Under the pieces are notes generated by a model. The model searched no databases. It was not told the origin of the DNA and saw only the letters and a program-made list of their open reading frames with translations. Below, in pieces: positions 22,672-35,100 of a DNA stretch of 64,000 nt; position 1 is the first letter of the stretch; each line of letters starts with the position of its first letter. The DNA comes from Thamnaconus septentrionalis (lineage: Eukaryota > Chordata > Actinopteri > Tetraodontiformes > Monacanthidae): contig CM020514.1 in NCBI GenBank assembly GCA_009823395.1, forward strand, positions 11,686,466 through 11,750,465. The letters run 5' to 3'. Both the position numbers and the translations under genes were made by a program.

Positions 22672-23082
22672 ATGCTCGCCCTCTCCGCCGACATGGACGA
22701 GTCGTCGTCGCTGCTGGATCTGCTGGAGTGCTCGGTGTGCCTGGAGCGCCTGGACACCACGGCCAAGGTGCTGCCGTGCCAGCACACCTTCTGCCGCCGC
22801 TGCCTGGAGAACATCGTCAGCTCCCGCAACGAGCTCCGCTGCCCGGAGTGCCGCATACTGGTGGAGTGCGGCGTGGACGACCTGCCGGCCAACATCCTCC
22901 TGGTGCGGCTCCTCGACGGCATCAAGCAGCGGCCCCAGCGAGGGAACGGAGGAGTGGGAGCGGGCGGCAGGCAGTCCCTGGCCGCCGTCTCTCTGCAGGG
23001 CTACGCGGCCGGGATATCCGCGTCTCCGCCGGGCACCGCGATCAGAGAGCTGCCCGTGGCCGTCAGGAGCTCCCCAGTCAAG
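22672..23082 (+). CDS. sh3rf3: sh3rf3 (POSH2), first coding exon with RING finger
   Basis: SH3RF3 is a RING-type E3 ubiquitin ligase and scaffold with four SH3 domains in its family, acting in the cytoplasm in Rac/PAK-JNK signalling. This exon encodes the N-terminus [19 protein letters not shown], then a complete C3HC4 RING finger (CSVC, CQH, CRRC, CPEC). After it come [20 protein letters not shown] and a Gly/Ala/Ser-rich linker ending RSSPVK. SH3RF3 rather than SH3RF1 is indicated by [20 protein letters not shown] and CRILV; SH3RF1 has DASAKV, CKRC and CRTLV. The first in-frame ATG is 22672. The next, at 22693 (MDESS), has the better context (GACATGG) and may be the real start. The donor gttggc after AAG at 23082 is weak but falls where the human exon ends, just before the first SH3 domain. 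Later exons lie outside the window. Confidence 0.92.
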
Positions 23083-25027
23083 GTTGGCCACTTTCCGAGC
23101 ACTTGCGAGTCTGTATCAAAGCGCGGTTTGGCTCAAACATGGTGTTGAAATGTCTCGGGAGTCCTTGTTTTGATCACGCAAATGCGGCTCCAATCGCCCC
23201 CCCTTCACAGAACGCAGCAAGTTAGGTTCCCCCACTGCCTCCCGGTTCCAAGCGTGGCAGCACGTTGTTTCAGGGCAGTTCTGACGGCATCCGTGCAGCC
23301 GATATCTCCAAGTTGGTCTGTAACGTTTGCAGGAAGTGTTTAAAGTTGCGTTTTGTCTGACGCCTGCACGCGCACACCCAGGTGCATGTGGTTCTGGAGA
23401 TGTATGTTCAGCGAGTCTTGATTGCCGCTTCAAGGTGGAGATGGAACTTTTAATTCAGTTATGAAACAGGGGCTGCAGGTGAGGAGAGCATTAGGTCATA
23501 TAATGTTTTCCTGTGCGTTGCCATGTTGTTGGGGACGACACCAGCTGTCAAATGTTTTGTTTCTCAGACTCTGCATTGACTGTTATGCCGTTGAGGTGTC
23601 ATTGATGGACGCTCTGAGATGAGAGAGCAGGTATTCCTTGGCTGTGTGCAGCACCGTGATTCTGGGAAGGCTTCGGGCTGCAGCGTTTCCAGAGCTTAAG
23701 GGTTAAAGGACTCCTTGTTTACTTGCTCCGGCGTGCAACCAGATAGATGGTCTTTGCGGCCGAGACGGGAAAATGTGTTTAACGGTGCGGTTGCAATGTG
23801 ACAGTCCCCCCGCCCCGAAAAAATGCCATCTCCCAAGAAGTCGGTTGCAAAAATAATGTTGGCTTTCCTTTTTTTTTCCCTCCAACTGGAATCTGAGGGC
23901 TCAACGCAGAAAGTCAATAACAGCCCGTGGCTGTCGTGGTGAGACTTGACATGCCTCGTTTCCCGTGAAGAAAAGGCCGGAGTGGTGACAAACAATGCGA
24001 TTGCTGCACAAAACAAAAAAACCTGCCTCACACAGCTCTCATTTTTTTCGCTCTTCCATCAGATACTTCCAGTTCATGTTCATACAGCGCCTCTGCAAAG
24101 ATGGACATATTGTGTTTGCTTGCGTTGGACTTGTACTTGCAAGCTATAATAGCTCCTTGTGTCGTTGTTCTTCCTCAAGCTGAAGTGCAGGAGGGTGGTC
24201 GTCGTGTCGGGGGTTTTGCAGGTGCGTTCGTGGCAGCCAAGCGAGGTGGCAGTGAATTATCAGGTCGACAAGAGGCGCTTTCTGCAGCGTTCACACCTCC
24301 GCGCGGCGCTCATTAGCGCCAGGCCTACTGTATATCGGGCATCAGCAAGCAATCGATCGACGCAGCCGAGTGCTTAGGTGTGATGAAGTGCAGCGGCAGC
24401 GGCGGGCCGGCTGTCACTCTCGAAAAGGTGAAGGAGGGGAATCCAAATCCTTGCCGACACTTCCACCGGCGCTTAAGTCCCCCGTTTCATTTCGCTCAGT
24501 AGAGTTGAATAAACTCGATAAACAATAAACTCGGGTCTCCGCAGACCAATTACGGTGCCTTGTACGCAATGAAAAAAAAAGGGGGGGGGGAGGCAAACGT
24601 GTAGCAAAATACAGGCTTCTAACTATAGCAATGCGCTTGGGTTGAGACTGAAGCCATAGTCATCTTTTGCTTTTTTGTGTGTGTGTGTGTGTCTGTATGT
24701 CTGTGTGTGTTGTTGGACAAGTGCTTAGCGTAACGTAATTTAGGGCCTAAGGAATGTCTTAAATTAACTTGCCGTGCGAACAAAAGGGTTTAAAATCAGG
24801 AGGGAATCGGCTAGCAGAGCGCCGCGGGAGGAAAAAAAAAGAGCTCTCGCTGGGACTTTTAATTTTTTTTAATTCTTTTTTTCACTATCTTACCGCCAAG
24901 GAATTGGAGGCACTTTCCCGTGGCTAACTGAATGCGACACTGACTGACCGCTGCTCACCTCTCAGCGGTGGCCAGTCTGTGTTTGTTTTAGGAGTCCGTG
25001 GGGAGAGCGCTCCACCGTCGACGGAAC

Positions 25028-25072
25028 CGTTATTGCCGGAGAACACACACACACACACACACACGCACGCAC
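25028..25072. repeat. CA-rich repeat with CGCACG interruptions
   Basis: Uninterrupted ACAC run from about 25043 to 25063, then mixed CGCACGCAC. Confidence 0.75.
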
Positions 25073-25709
25073 AAAGCGCGCACGCACCCATTACCCTCTT
25101 CAATCCCCTGCAGCCACTTTGCCCGTGCCCCCTTCAGGCTCTCTGGGGAGCGCAGCTCGGTGATGAAAGTGTGAATTAATCTCTCCCAACAGTGGCGTGT
25201 GTGTGTGTGTGTGCGCGCGCGCGTGTGCACACGGAGAGAGCAGGGGTCTTGCAAAGGGAGTTAAATCTGTCTTTGAGTGACACTCTAATGCACTGGCGCA
25301 CACGCAGTCATTGAGGGAGTCACTCGGGTCAAAGCGAGCGCCCCACGTCAGGCGGGGAGGGTCGTGGACAGATGAGGATGAATGTGGCCGTGGAGGTGGG
25401 AGAAGACGCAGACGTGCTGAGTCAGCAGCAGGAGCGGCTGCGAAGACGAGCCCCCCCTCTCTCCTCGTGTCCCCCGGTGTTTGCACTCTTCTAGCCTCTG
25501 CTTCCAGTTGGGCGCCTTGACCAGACAGAGTTCATCTTTTCCTTCATGCTGAAATGAAGGAAATGAAGCCGTTCAACATTCTGATTAATTATCTTTATCT
25601 CGGTTGTTCCTTTTTTTTTTTTTTTTTTTTTACTGTTTCCACCACCAAGATTCAGCCTTTTTAACCCTCAAGCTTATGGCTTTATTGTTGCCTACAGAGA
25701 TTGCCTCTT

Positions 25710-25857
25710 GGAAACACCTAAACTTCAAAAACCTCTCAAATACGGCTAAAAGGTTTTTACGCTCTCATGAGGTGGTTTTTCAGATGTATCGATATAGGGG
25801 TATATTTTTAGAAATATCGCTTTTATTTTGAGAAAAACTGTAATGAAAACGCAGCTA
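25710..25857. mobile_element. Diverged, truncated copy of the GCTGCGTTTCCAT inverted-repeat element
   Basis: The segment 25810-25857 is the reverse complement of 57680-57727 with two mismatches in 48 bases. Further left, AAAACCTCTCAAA and GCTAAAAGG (about 25728-25753) match the internal part of the 57.7-kb copy in the same order and orientation. The other terminal repeat is missing, and internal sequence is deleted. No coding capacity. Confidence 0.75.
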
Positions 25858-27509
25858 GTGACTCGTACGTTGCTCTCTGGAGTGGTGATGTAAATTCAGT
25901 TTATTATCATCAGATTATATTTAAGATCTACACTACAGTCTTGGTCCTGATCCAATCATTACTGTTCCTTACTGACCCTAACAAAGTGCCTCAATACAGT
26001 GCCTGTTGCAAAGACACTGATTGTAAAGGCATCAAAAGCTTTATTAGAACCCTCACATGTATCTGCTGCAAGGACACGTCAGTCTAATGCATTTTTGAAA
26101 CATTTTTGGTGACTGCGTGCATTTTTCTCTTTGCTTCCTCCAGTTTCAGACATTTCTCCCCGTGCTTACAGAAAAGAAAAGGTTGGTCGCTTTTCACCAT
26201 TTGTCATTCAGCATATTTCCTAACACATTGCTGCCCTTGGACATGTGAATCACACACATTCAGAGTGATAGTTTGGTGCAAAACTCATTGAAGTGTAGAG
26301 CACTGAGGTCAATATCATGTACTTTTGGCAACACCTCAACATTACACTATGTATGAATTGACTGAGCCTTGAAACAAATTTACTTTTTTGGGACAGACAG
26401 AAGATATGTCGACTGAACCTTTTCAACGGGGAGGACGTCAGGCCTTCACTTAGTCAAGTGGTGAAGTTTGACAACAGATTTCATCCACAACAGAAGCATA
26501 AATACCGTCAGCTCTGCCGTGAAGGTGAACTTTCTCAGCCTTGGCAGGTTTAACTTTAAAAGCTTACTGCTCGTTTCTCACCTTTGTGACTTCCTGGCGG
26601 ACGTGGCAAGAAGAGATTGCCAAAGGAGAAATTGCCTTCTCTGCATTTTGGTCACTACAATGCGATTTTGATCTGCTTCACCAGAAAGAACATATCGCAC
26701 AATTCTTGCCATCACGGCATTTGTGTATCGTGAGTGTCAAAAATCATTTTGAGCCAGTTCAGTGACGCCGCACATACATGGAATGGTATAGTATTGATAA
26801 AGTGACCGAGATGGAACATTTCTTTGAGTCCATTGGGTTTCAGTCACACATCCATCTGTTCAAGCAGCTCCGTGAGTAATTCAACCCATTAGACCCAAAC
26901 CAATTTTTCACATGCAGAGAAACTAGTGATGCCAATACATCCATCACACACCCTCTGTGTGTGTTATTCTACAGCTTCTCTTCACTGGCCAGACCAGCTT
27001 GCATGTGACTCTTCCTTTCCTTGCTACCAAACCTTGGCCCGTCTGCCTCCTGACACCAAAACGATGCAGAAGAAATTCCAAGACCTCCACCTCACAAGCA
27101 ATCTACTTCCTTTGTGTCTTGAAATTGTTCTCAAAATGGTGACGGTCGTGGTTCTACCTGCTATAACTTCCTGTGCTGACTGATAGAGGTTCAGCACAGT
27201 GCAGGTCGGGGGTTTCTTTTAGATATTTGGATTTCCAAGACAGCTCTCTACACTTCCCATCAAAGCATTGTGCCACAATGACCCCGACCCTTGATCCTCT
27301 CCCTTACCTGTATTTACCTGGGGTTTGCCGTGCCGACGCCCAGGGTTGCCCCGGCAACGCGCCCAGGGACGGACCCCCGCCTCCTTTCATCTGTGGAATG
27401 AGACATGGCTTTTGCCCTGTCATTCCTGCAGACGGATTAGGTGGGAGCACCAAAGAGGAAATGCTCTACCGCCACCAAAATCCCTTTGTGATCCTTTGCA
27501 CTGGCTAAG

Positions 27510-27510
<1 letters not shown>

Positions 27511-27591
<81 letters not shown>

Positions 27592-27592
27592 A
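27511..27592. repeat. (AC)n microsatellite, about 80 bp
   Basis: Perfect AC run, one of the longest in the window. Confidence 0.97.
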
Positions 27593-28090
27593 ACAAGCTT
27601 AGCTTTACCCAAAGTCGAAAATAAACAACTAAACAAAGTCTCACGGGAAGGTCGGTCTGTCGGAGGAAGGCTATTGAAGCAAACTGTCCCCCGAATTTAT
27701 TCTGGCCAGTGTCTAAAACATGAGCGAGCGCACTCTGTCGTCGCAGCTGCAGCTACAGCCGCAGTCGCAGCGCCTCCCGTTCACGGAGTGATCTCATCAC
27801 TGCGTTCTCTCTCTCACCTGGACGAGTGAGAGCAGTGAGAGCGCCTCATTTTTCTGCCATTTATGCCATCACAGCCGGCCTTGCGCGCTCACCCCATTTG
27901 CATTCATTAGAGTAATAAAGTGAGGATTTCTGAGGGTAAACAACGCGCTCTCAGTCATTACCTCCACAACACCCCCTCACCTCATAAATACGGAACGAAG
28001 GACTGGCGCCGTGCGCGCGCGGTAAACATAAGTCACCCGCAGTCATCTGATTAGAACTGTCTGGACGCACTTCTATGAGTGTGCACACAC

Positions 28091-28091
<1 letters not shown>

Positions 28092-28128
<37 letters not shown>
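28092..28128. repeat. (GT)n microsatellite
   Basis: Perfect GT run of about 37 bp. Confidence 0.95.
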
Positions 28129-28131
<3 letters not shown>

Positions 28132-28284
28132 CACATGCCCCTCTCTTACTCACACGCGTCTCTCTCCGTGCCTTTGCTCTTTACTCATTCTTTCTCATCT
28201 CCCTCTTGCTTTTCCTCTGATGCCCGTGTGAGGAGAACCTAATTAATTTTAGTGTAACCACATCACCCAGCTTCCCTCCACGCG

Positions 28285-28286
<2 letters not shown>

Positions 28287-28348
<62 letters not shown>
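28287..28348. repeat. (CA)n microsatellite
   Basis: Perfect CA run of about 60 bp. Confidence 0.95.
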
Positions 28349-28351
<3 letters not shown>

Positions 28352-28504
28352 GCACGGTGTCATTTAACTAGTCACTTGTGCCCTGTGCCCACCTCTTGGG
28401 AATCGCTGCAGCCTTGTGCATGGTGGGCGTACAGATGCACACACTGCTGTGCAAATGTGTGCATGCAATTAGTGTATTTCAATCCTCTATGTCTGGTAAC
28501 CGTT

Positions 28505-28505
28505 T

Positions 28506-28537
<32 letters not shown>

Positions 28538-28608
28538 AATATATATACATATGCAGATATGTATAGATATAGATATATATACATATACATATATAGATAT
28601 ATACAAAA
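28505..28608. repeat. (AT)n-rich low-complexity tract
   Basis: Starts as an alternating TA run (about 28507-28528), then imperfect ATATAC/AGATAT units for 80 bp. Confidence 0.9.
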
Positions 28609-29061
28609 ATATATTTGTTTTTTCTCATACATATATTTTAAGAACAAGCTGTAGTTGAATTCCGAATGCAGTGTGCCGAGATTTACCACGTTTCAACAAT
28701 ATTTCCTGAAGAATTTTCCTCTTGTCTTCCAGGACTATTCATTTTTTTGCTCTTTTAAAAACAAGGATTGTTTTTTTTTCTCCCCAATATAGCCACTGGC
28801 AAGCACAGTTTAAATACCGTGCAGATAAGACAGCGCCAGAAAGAAGAGAATAGAGCGAGCCGCCTTCGCTTTGATAGCAGATCAATCCCATCCAGTCATG
28901 TCAAAATGTAATAACCCTGTTTTGTATTTTCTCCAAACGACACCGTGGGCCAGACTGCTCGCAGTCCTGAAAGTGGGTGATGTCACCTTCTATCAGCCTC
29001 TTTCTTGGCTCGGCCGTCAGCCCTCGCAGATGTGGATGGAGGCTGATTGAGCTGACTCAGA

Positions 29062-29097
29062 TGATGGATGGATGGATGGATGGATGGATGGATAGAT
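29062..29097. repeat. (GATG)n tetranucleotide repeat
   Basis: About eight copies of GGAT/GATG ending in GATAGATA. Confidence 0.93.
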
Positions 29098-29162
29098 AAA
29101 GAATAAAGGCAGGGTGGTAATCAGGGAGGGACACAGTGTAACTCGGCCACCAGTGCTAAAGG

Positions 29163-29164
<2 letters not shown>

Positions 29165-29218
<54 letters not shown>
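29165..29218. repeat. (GT)n microsatellite
   Basis: Perfect 54-bp GT run. Confidence 0.95.
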
Positions 29219-29219
<1 letters not shown>

Positions 29220-29336
29220 GACTGGGGTTTGGGGGTGGATGTGACTCCTAATGGGTGTTAAGGCCTAAACAAGCTTTGGAGCTTGACTGCCATTCCCACG
29301 GGTGTTCGGGTGGAATCTCATCAGTCCCATCCCCCG

Positions 29337-29337
<1 letters not shown>

Positions 29338-29369
<32 letters not shown>
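29338..29369. repeat. (CA)n microsatellite
   Basis: Perfect CA run of about 32 bp. Confidence 0.95.
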
Positions 29370-29371
<2 letters not shown>

Positions 29372-29925
29372 TGCACCCAAGGGGTCAAGGGTCAACCCCC
29401 TCTGTTTTGTTCCTATTGTTACGATGGAGATGAGCGTGACATGTCACTGGCCACTGAACAAACCGCTACACGTTGGATGGGATGCGTTTTTTTTTCTTTT
29501 TAAAAAAAATTCATTTAGCTAAGTAGTGAAACTGAACGCATTTAAAAGAAGCATGTTTTGCAGAGAGCTGCTCTCCGCTACCAGCCTGGGCTGCTGGTGC
29601 TTCCGCGTCGATTTGCCTCAAGCAGCTTCAGCGGAGAAAGTTGTGTGACTCCAGGTTTTTGTCTTTGTGGCTCCCTCTTCTGAGTGCCTCCTCCCGAGGA
29701 GCACCATGGCATCGCGGGCGCCTCTGTTGTAACAAGCGACGATGCTCGGCTGGTAACGCGCTTGAAGACGCGAGGCGGCTCTCTTGGGGTGCGAGGGATC
29801 CTGGAGACACAGGCTGTGGTTTCCTCAGGTGTCAGACGGCATTACGTCGTGTGATTGTCTCTGTGCTAATACCGCCGCGGTTCCTTCCTGTCTCGTCGGT
29901 GGGGAGGAGGAGGAAATGAAACAAC

Positions 29926-29952
29926 CCTCCTCCTCCTCCTCCTCCTCCTCCA
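29926..29952. repeat. (TCC)n trinucleotide repeat
   Basis: About nine CTC/TCC units, followed by impure TCC/TCG sequence to about 29990. Confidence 0.88.
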
Positions 29953-31472
29953 CCTCATCGTCCTCCCCATCCTCGTCCTCGTCTCTCTCTGTTATGGAGA
30001 GATGTTGAAATGCACCCACCACCCACTTTAGACTTGGCAGGAAACAGTCTTGGCTGCAGAAGAGACATCCGTGCACTCTCGCGCGCACACGCACACTCAC
30101 ACACACTGAGAGTGATGCACGCACACACTCATCTGAGCAAAATTTGGAAACATAGCAGCCAGTGCAGGTCTTCCTCTTCATCGACCCGCTGTTCATTCTC
30201 GCAGCTCTCGGTTTCAGTGCATCAACGGCTCTGTTTATGGATTTTGCTAGAATCACTCTTTTGGCCGCGGCCCGAGTACTTCCTGAAGTGAAGGTGCTGC
30301 GGCGTAATTCACAACCGTTTTTCTATCAACCTCCCCGATTAGCAACCAGCTCTGATTCCTGACAGAAATGGCAGTTTAATGATGATGAATGTGTTTGTAT
30401 TTTTTTCTCCACTCATTCATCCCTGACCCGAGAGGAGAAGAGAGTTTGGCCCACCTGCTAGAATTGTTGGCAATTACCAATTATCAGTCACTTTTCATGC
30501 CCACGAATAAAGAAAAAAGATTTGACAGGACCTCGCGTTCCAGAATGTAAAATCAAAGAATTCCGTCAACGCTGTGAGGTTGTTAAAAATATACAAACAC
30601 AACAGAGAGCAGTTTTCAAGCTGATTGACAAGAATATTTTGAAAGTGGATCACAGTGGAAACTGAATGCAGCAAGGAGCACCTGAAGATTAGAGAGGAGG
30701 AGGAGAAATAGGAGGCAGAGGAGGCGGCTGAAGCTGCTGCAGCCAAGAAATTTGCAGCCAGTCGCCGACGATGTGGAGAAACTGAGAACAATGCGAGATA
30801 AGGAAACTGTCAACAAAACCGCCATAAGAAGTTTACAAAGTTTCTGAAAATGGTGAAAGAAGTATCAGAGGCATTTCTTTAGTTTTTTCTTTAGTAGTTC
30901 CAGCTGGAAAGCAGCAGGCGCCCGCCCTGGGAAGTTGGCAAGTGCAAAGCATTGTGGTCGTTGTAGGTTTTCTTGTGTCGAGGCATTAAAGCCCCCCCGC
31001 TGCTGCAGCGTTCTCGCACCAGAAAGTGCTGATTTCAAGAATAACTTCACGTCTTCGCTGCACTGGTGACCCACTTTCAGTAGACCTTCATGTTTGAGGC
31101 GGCGGCAGCGCCTTTGTAGTGCTGGGCACCCGAGTCGTTGCTTTAAAACGTGCAAATCGCGTGGATTATCTGAAACGTGGCTCCCCCAAAATTCACCAAA
31201 CCGAGTCGCTCAGTCTGATTTTTTTCCCGAGTCAAAGCCTTATTATGATATCAGCAGATCATGTCCGAATCGCGGGTATCTGCTGTAATAGGATGAGCGC
31301 ACTTAAGTATAATGAGGTCAGGATATAAAGGATTAGAGCAACATAAGCATGAAAGCATTACTGCGGTAACAGCGGTCGGCCATATGTTCGCAGCGGACTC
31401 ATTAGTGAGTATTAGCCGCATCAGGCTGCATGACTTCTGTGTAATTTGCCTCTGACACATCTTCCTCACGCT

Positions 31473-31518
31473 TTTATTTATTTATTTATTTATTTATCTA
31501 TTTATTCATTCATTCATT
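31473..31518. repeat. (TTTA)n/(TTCA)n tetranucleotide repeat
   Basis: TTTA units grading into TTCA units. Confidence 0.9.
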
Positions 31519-31834
31519 TGAGGGGTGGGGGGGATGTCAGATGAAAATGTTTCAGGCTATTCTGAGACTCGCTGCGATCCACCTCCTCATGGCCACAGTA
31601 CAACTGTGATCAGCTTTCCACTCTGACGTCCACGTCCAAACATCCAGGCCTTGGCTCCCGCCGCGCACAAGTGTGTGCCTGTGGTGTGTGTGTGTGTGTG
31701 TGCGCGTGTGTGCGTGCATAAATACCATGTGTGCACATTTTAATTGGCATTTGCGCATGTCAGTGCGGAGGTTGGTGGCGTCTGCGCATGTGCTTTTCGA
31801 AGAGCCGCATGCTTGTTTTGCTCGCATCGGCGGC

Positions 31835-31836
<2 letters not shown>

Positions 31837-31882
<46 letters not shown>

Positions 31883-31900
31883 CGTGCGTGCGTGTGTGTT
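31837..31900. repeat. (GT)n microsatellite with GCGTGCGT end
   Basis: Perfect GT run to about 31877, then CGTG variants. Confidence 0.93.
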
Positions 31901-32140
31901 TGTGTTTTGTTTTAGCAATTTTTTTTTTTTCGAGCAAGATTTCTCAACCTTTTATGGCGCCGGACTTGTGGCTGCAGTCAGTGTGTCTGCGTGTGTCTGT
32001 TTAGAGGGTGTGTTGCTGCCCGTGGTCGTGCGTAAAGGAAAGGGGGTCGGGGGGGAGTGTGCAGGGAAATGTTGGCCGGGAAAAGGCTAAATGTCTAGTG
32101 GCAGTAGTGTACTGCCTTTATGGTTTTTGGGACTCTGGTG

Positions 32141-32142
<2 letters not shown>

Positions 32143-32184
<42 letters not shown>

Positions 32185-32189
32185 TGTGT
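32143..32189. repeat. (TG)n microsatellite
   Basis: Perfect TG run to about 32180, ending in GCGCGTG. Confidence 0.93.
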
Positions 32190-35100
32190 ACAGTCGGAGG
32201 GATCTGGCAGTTTTCATGCTTCACTACTGAAATTATGCGAGCGCGGAGAAGTGGGGTCAAATACCACCCTCTCCGCACAGCCGTGTTCTGTTTAGACTGG
32301 GAACAATGGAAACACTGGCATGGTCGAACTCCTCCGCTCTTAAATGTCAGAGCTGCTCTCGCACCGGCGACAATAAGCTGACATTTCATGTCATTTTCTC
32401 AGGTAGTAGATCTTTTTACAGCCTCCAAACGGCCTGACATCTGACCCGGCTGTTCTCGCCGTTTGTGCAGCCTGTCAGACTGTAATAGTGGCTGTAATTG
32501 GCAGAGGGTTGTGTGGAGGAGGTTAAACGTCATCAACTCAACTAGTGAGGTAAATGATTTAAGCTTAAAGCACATCTTTAAACATCAGTCTCCTTATTAA
32601 TGTATTTTGAAGTAACTGGCTACTACAATTGCAGGTTGCGGGCTGGAGGCTCCCCATCCTGACTGCAATGCATGGCGACAGCTTCCACTTCCAACATTTT
32701 TGTGTTAAAAATGAATAGTGCAGCTGGCAACTTTTACCTTGCCTCAGCTTTGCGTCCGGCGAGGTCGAACGGGCACCGCCAAAAATAGATGAATCTGTTT
32801 GTGGCGGGTGATGATTTACCATTGTGGCGTGCCGCCACATGTACATGGATGGCTGCACGAGATACAAGATGGCAGGTTACAACATTCTAACTCCTGTCAG
32901 GGTGCCCTGGTGCCCCATTTACAGGGCTTGGAAATACTTCCCTCACTGGGGCTCCTAATTGCTGCGAGCGCAGTCATTTTTTGTTTCAAAAAGGCTTCTC
33001 ATGGATTTTGGCTCACCTCACTTCATTCAGTCACTCATTTTTTGCATAACAAGGTTTGTGTCAAAGGTACGAGGTGTTATGACATGTCCCTGATTCCAAT
33101 GACCCAATCAAAGATAGGAGAAAAACATCAGTCCTGGCTGATGTGCGTAGTCAAGTGGCCTGTGGAAATGTTTGCGTGGGCGGCTCTAGCTTTTTACCGT
33201 GTGTGACTAATATGCTTTACGCTTGTTTTTGTTTGTGTGTCCATGTACCGGTGGTGAAACTTCACATAAAGTTCATCACCCCCACAGCAAAACTGTGGGA
33301 GAGAACCAGAGATGTGATGTCCAAGATAAACTCAGTTTTAGACTGTTTTGTTCCTTTGATGTTTAATCTCAAATATTGAGAAGAATATTTTGATCACCAG
33401 GCATGTAGAACACATCATAAACTGGAAAGTAACCAGCTTTAAAAACAACCCAGTTCATATATTCAGATGTTCAACCTGGTGGGTCACAAACAACTGTTGA
33501 GAGTGGCAAGACTGATCCTCTTTTTAGACATTCCATAGTAGTATGTTTGTCGCCAGGACAATGTGACATTATCAGGCCCTCGAAAGGAAACAATGGTATT
33601 TCTGATGAAGCACTCGAAACTGTACCCAGACAGGCGTTCACCGATGAGATCTATGTCCCTGTATTGTTTGTTGCAAATTAGTTTGAGCTCATTTGCTACC
33701 TGCGCGCCTCTGGGGTTGATGCGTTGTTTCTTTTCTCGAGGTCCGATCGGCAAAAATCTGAGTGCACGAATTGCAAAACTGAACATGATTTTGCAAATAT
33801 GAGATCAGTAATCTATTGATTGAAGTGAGTTTTGTACTGCCCCATTTTCATAATGTTCCTTTGACGATAACTGTGAAGCCATTGTTTCAAATCATCATAT
33901 TGCACAATATTTTGCAGAAAAATTAATTATCAATTGTACTCCTGTTATATTACATCAGTGTGAATGTCACATGGCATGTAAACTGACACTCCAGATGGAG
34001 AGTGTCCCAAAACTGTTGGATGTATCTTAAGTGTCCAGCTGGAAAAGAGCCCGCAGAAAGGAGGCAGCAAAACTCCTTCCGTCTGTCTCATCCGAAGTAG
34101 AACCATTCAGATTTTCTTCCGCCACCAGCTGAGCGAGGCAGCAGCTCAAGGCTGCCTTTTGAAACGAAAAAGGCACCTTTAGACATGGAAAAACCGGATG
34201 GATGTGAAAACCTCTGCGACCCAGCAGCGGGGTAGCCAAATCAAGTAGTTCGAAGAAACGTGTTGAAGACAATTTATGCAATTCAAAAGTGTTAAATTGG
34301 TGTAAAAGGCCTGAACATAATGGAAACTCTTAGTTAATTGCTAATTAAAAGCAACGTTGCATCCCCCCCAAAAAAAGAGCGCCTGTGTGATTGCAGCTGC
34401 TCTGATCTCGCGTCGTCTCGACTTTAACCGTCACAAATGCTGACAGTGCTCAAACTCCCAGTTAGCCTCTCCTCTCGGAATACCCAGGCCCCTGGTGTCC
34501 CGCTCCGCCGCCGTGCATCCCTGTCATCTCTTGGCTCTTTTATTTTCTTGCCTCGCTCTGCTCCCCGACTCTCATCTCTGCCTCTGAGTGATGTTTGTCG
34601 GCGGCAGCGCCAGAGACTTTTCAGGGAATGACTGCAGCCGCCTCTCGGCTCGTCTCTCTGTCCGCCGCTGCCTCCACTCTTCGTCAGACGGCCGACCGCC
34701 ATCCACATTCTTCTCAAGGCTTCTCCGCTGGCTACTGTCACCAACACAACGGGTCATTGCGCTGTTGTCTGGCACCGGCCGGCTGTTGCCTCCCTGCCAC
34801 CACGCAGCATCTCCGTCTTTTGTTGAGAACCTTGAAAATGGCCTTGTAGCTCGAGTGTCTTGTCTTTTGAAGGTTGTGTATTGATCTTTTCTCATATTTT
34901 GTCATTCGGCCTTGCTGGCAGCTCAATTCCCCCCACGACACCCATTGTTGTTTTGGAGCTGAATAGTGTGGAGGTTTATTCGTGCAACTCAGGAATGAAA
35001 TGGATTAAAGCAGTTTCCCGGAGAGGCTCTTTTTACGAGCTAGTTTATTGTTATGATAGCACTTGACCAAGTCTTTCTGTCACGCGATCCAAGGAAACTG

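Noticed and set aside
21945..23091. Long minus-strand frames opposite sh3rf3
   Set aside because: They are mirror readings of GC-rich coding sequence and CT/GA repeats, with His, Glu and Arg runs from simple repeats.
22055..23173. Long 372-codon plus-strand frame across the sh3rf3 exon
   Set aside because: It is a different frame from the RING domain; its Ser/Leu and Arg/Glu runs are translations of the CT and GA tracts and it has no known domain.
30530..30870. Plus-strand stretch reading like a coiled-coil (Glu/Arg/Lys/Ala-rich) in pieces, possibly a broken processed pseudogene
   Set aside because: Each piece is short, stops and frame changes are frequent, purine-rich sequence gives such readings by chance, and I recognise no parent gene.
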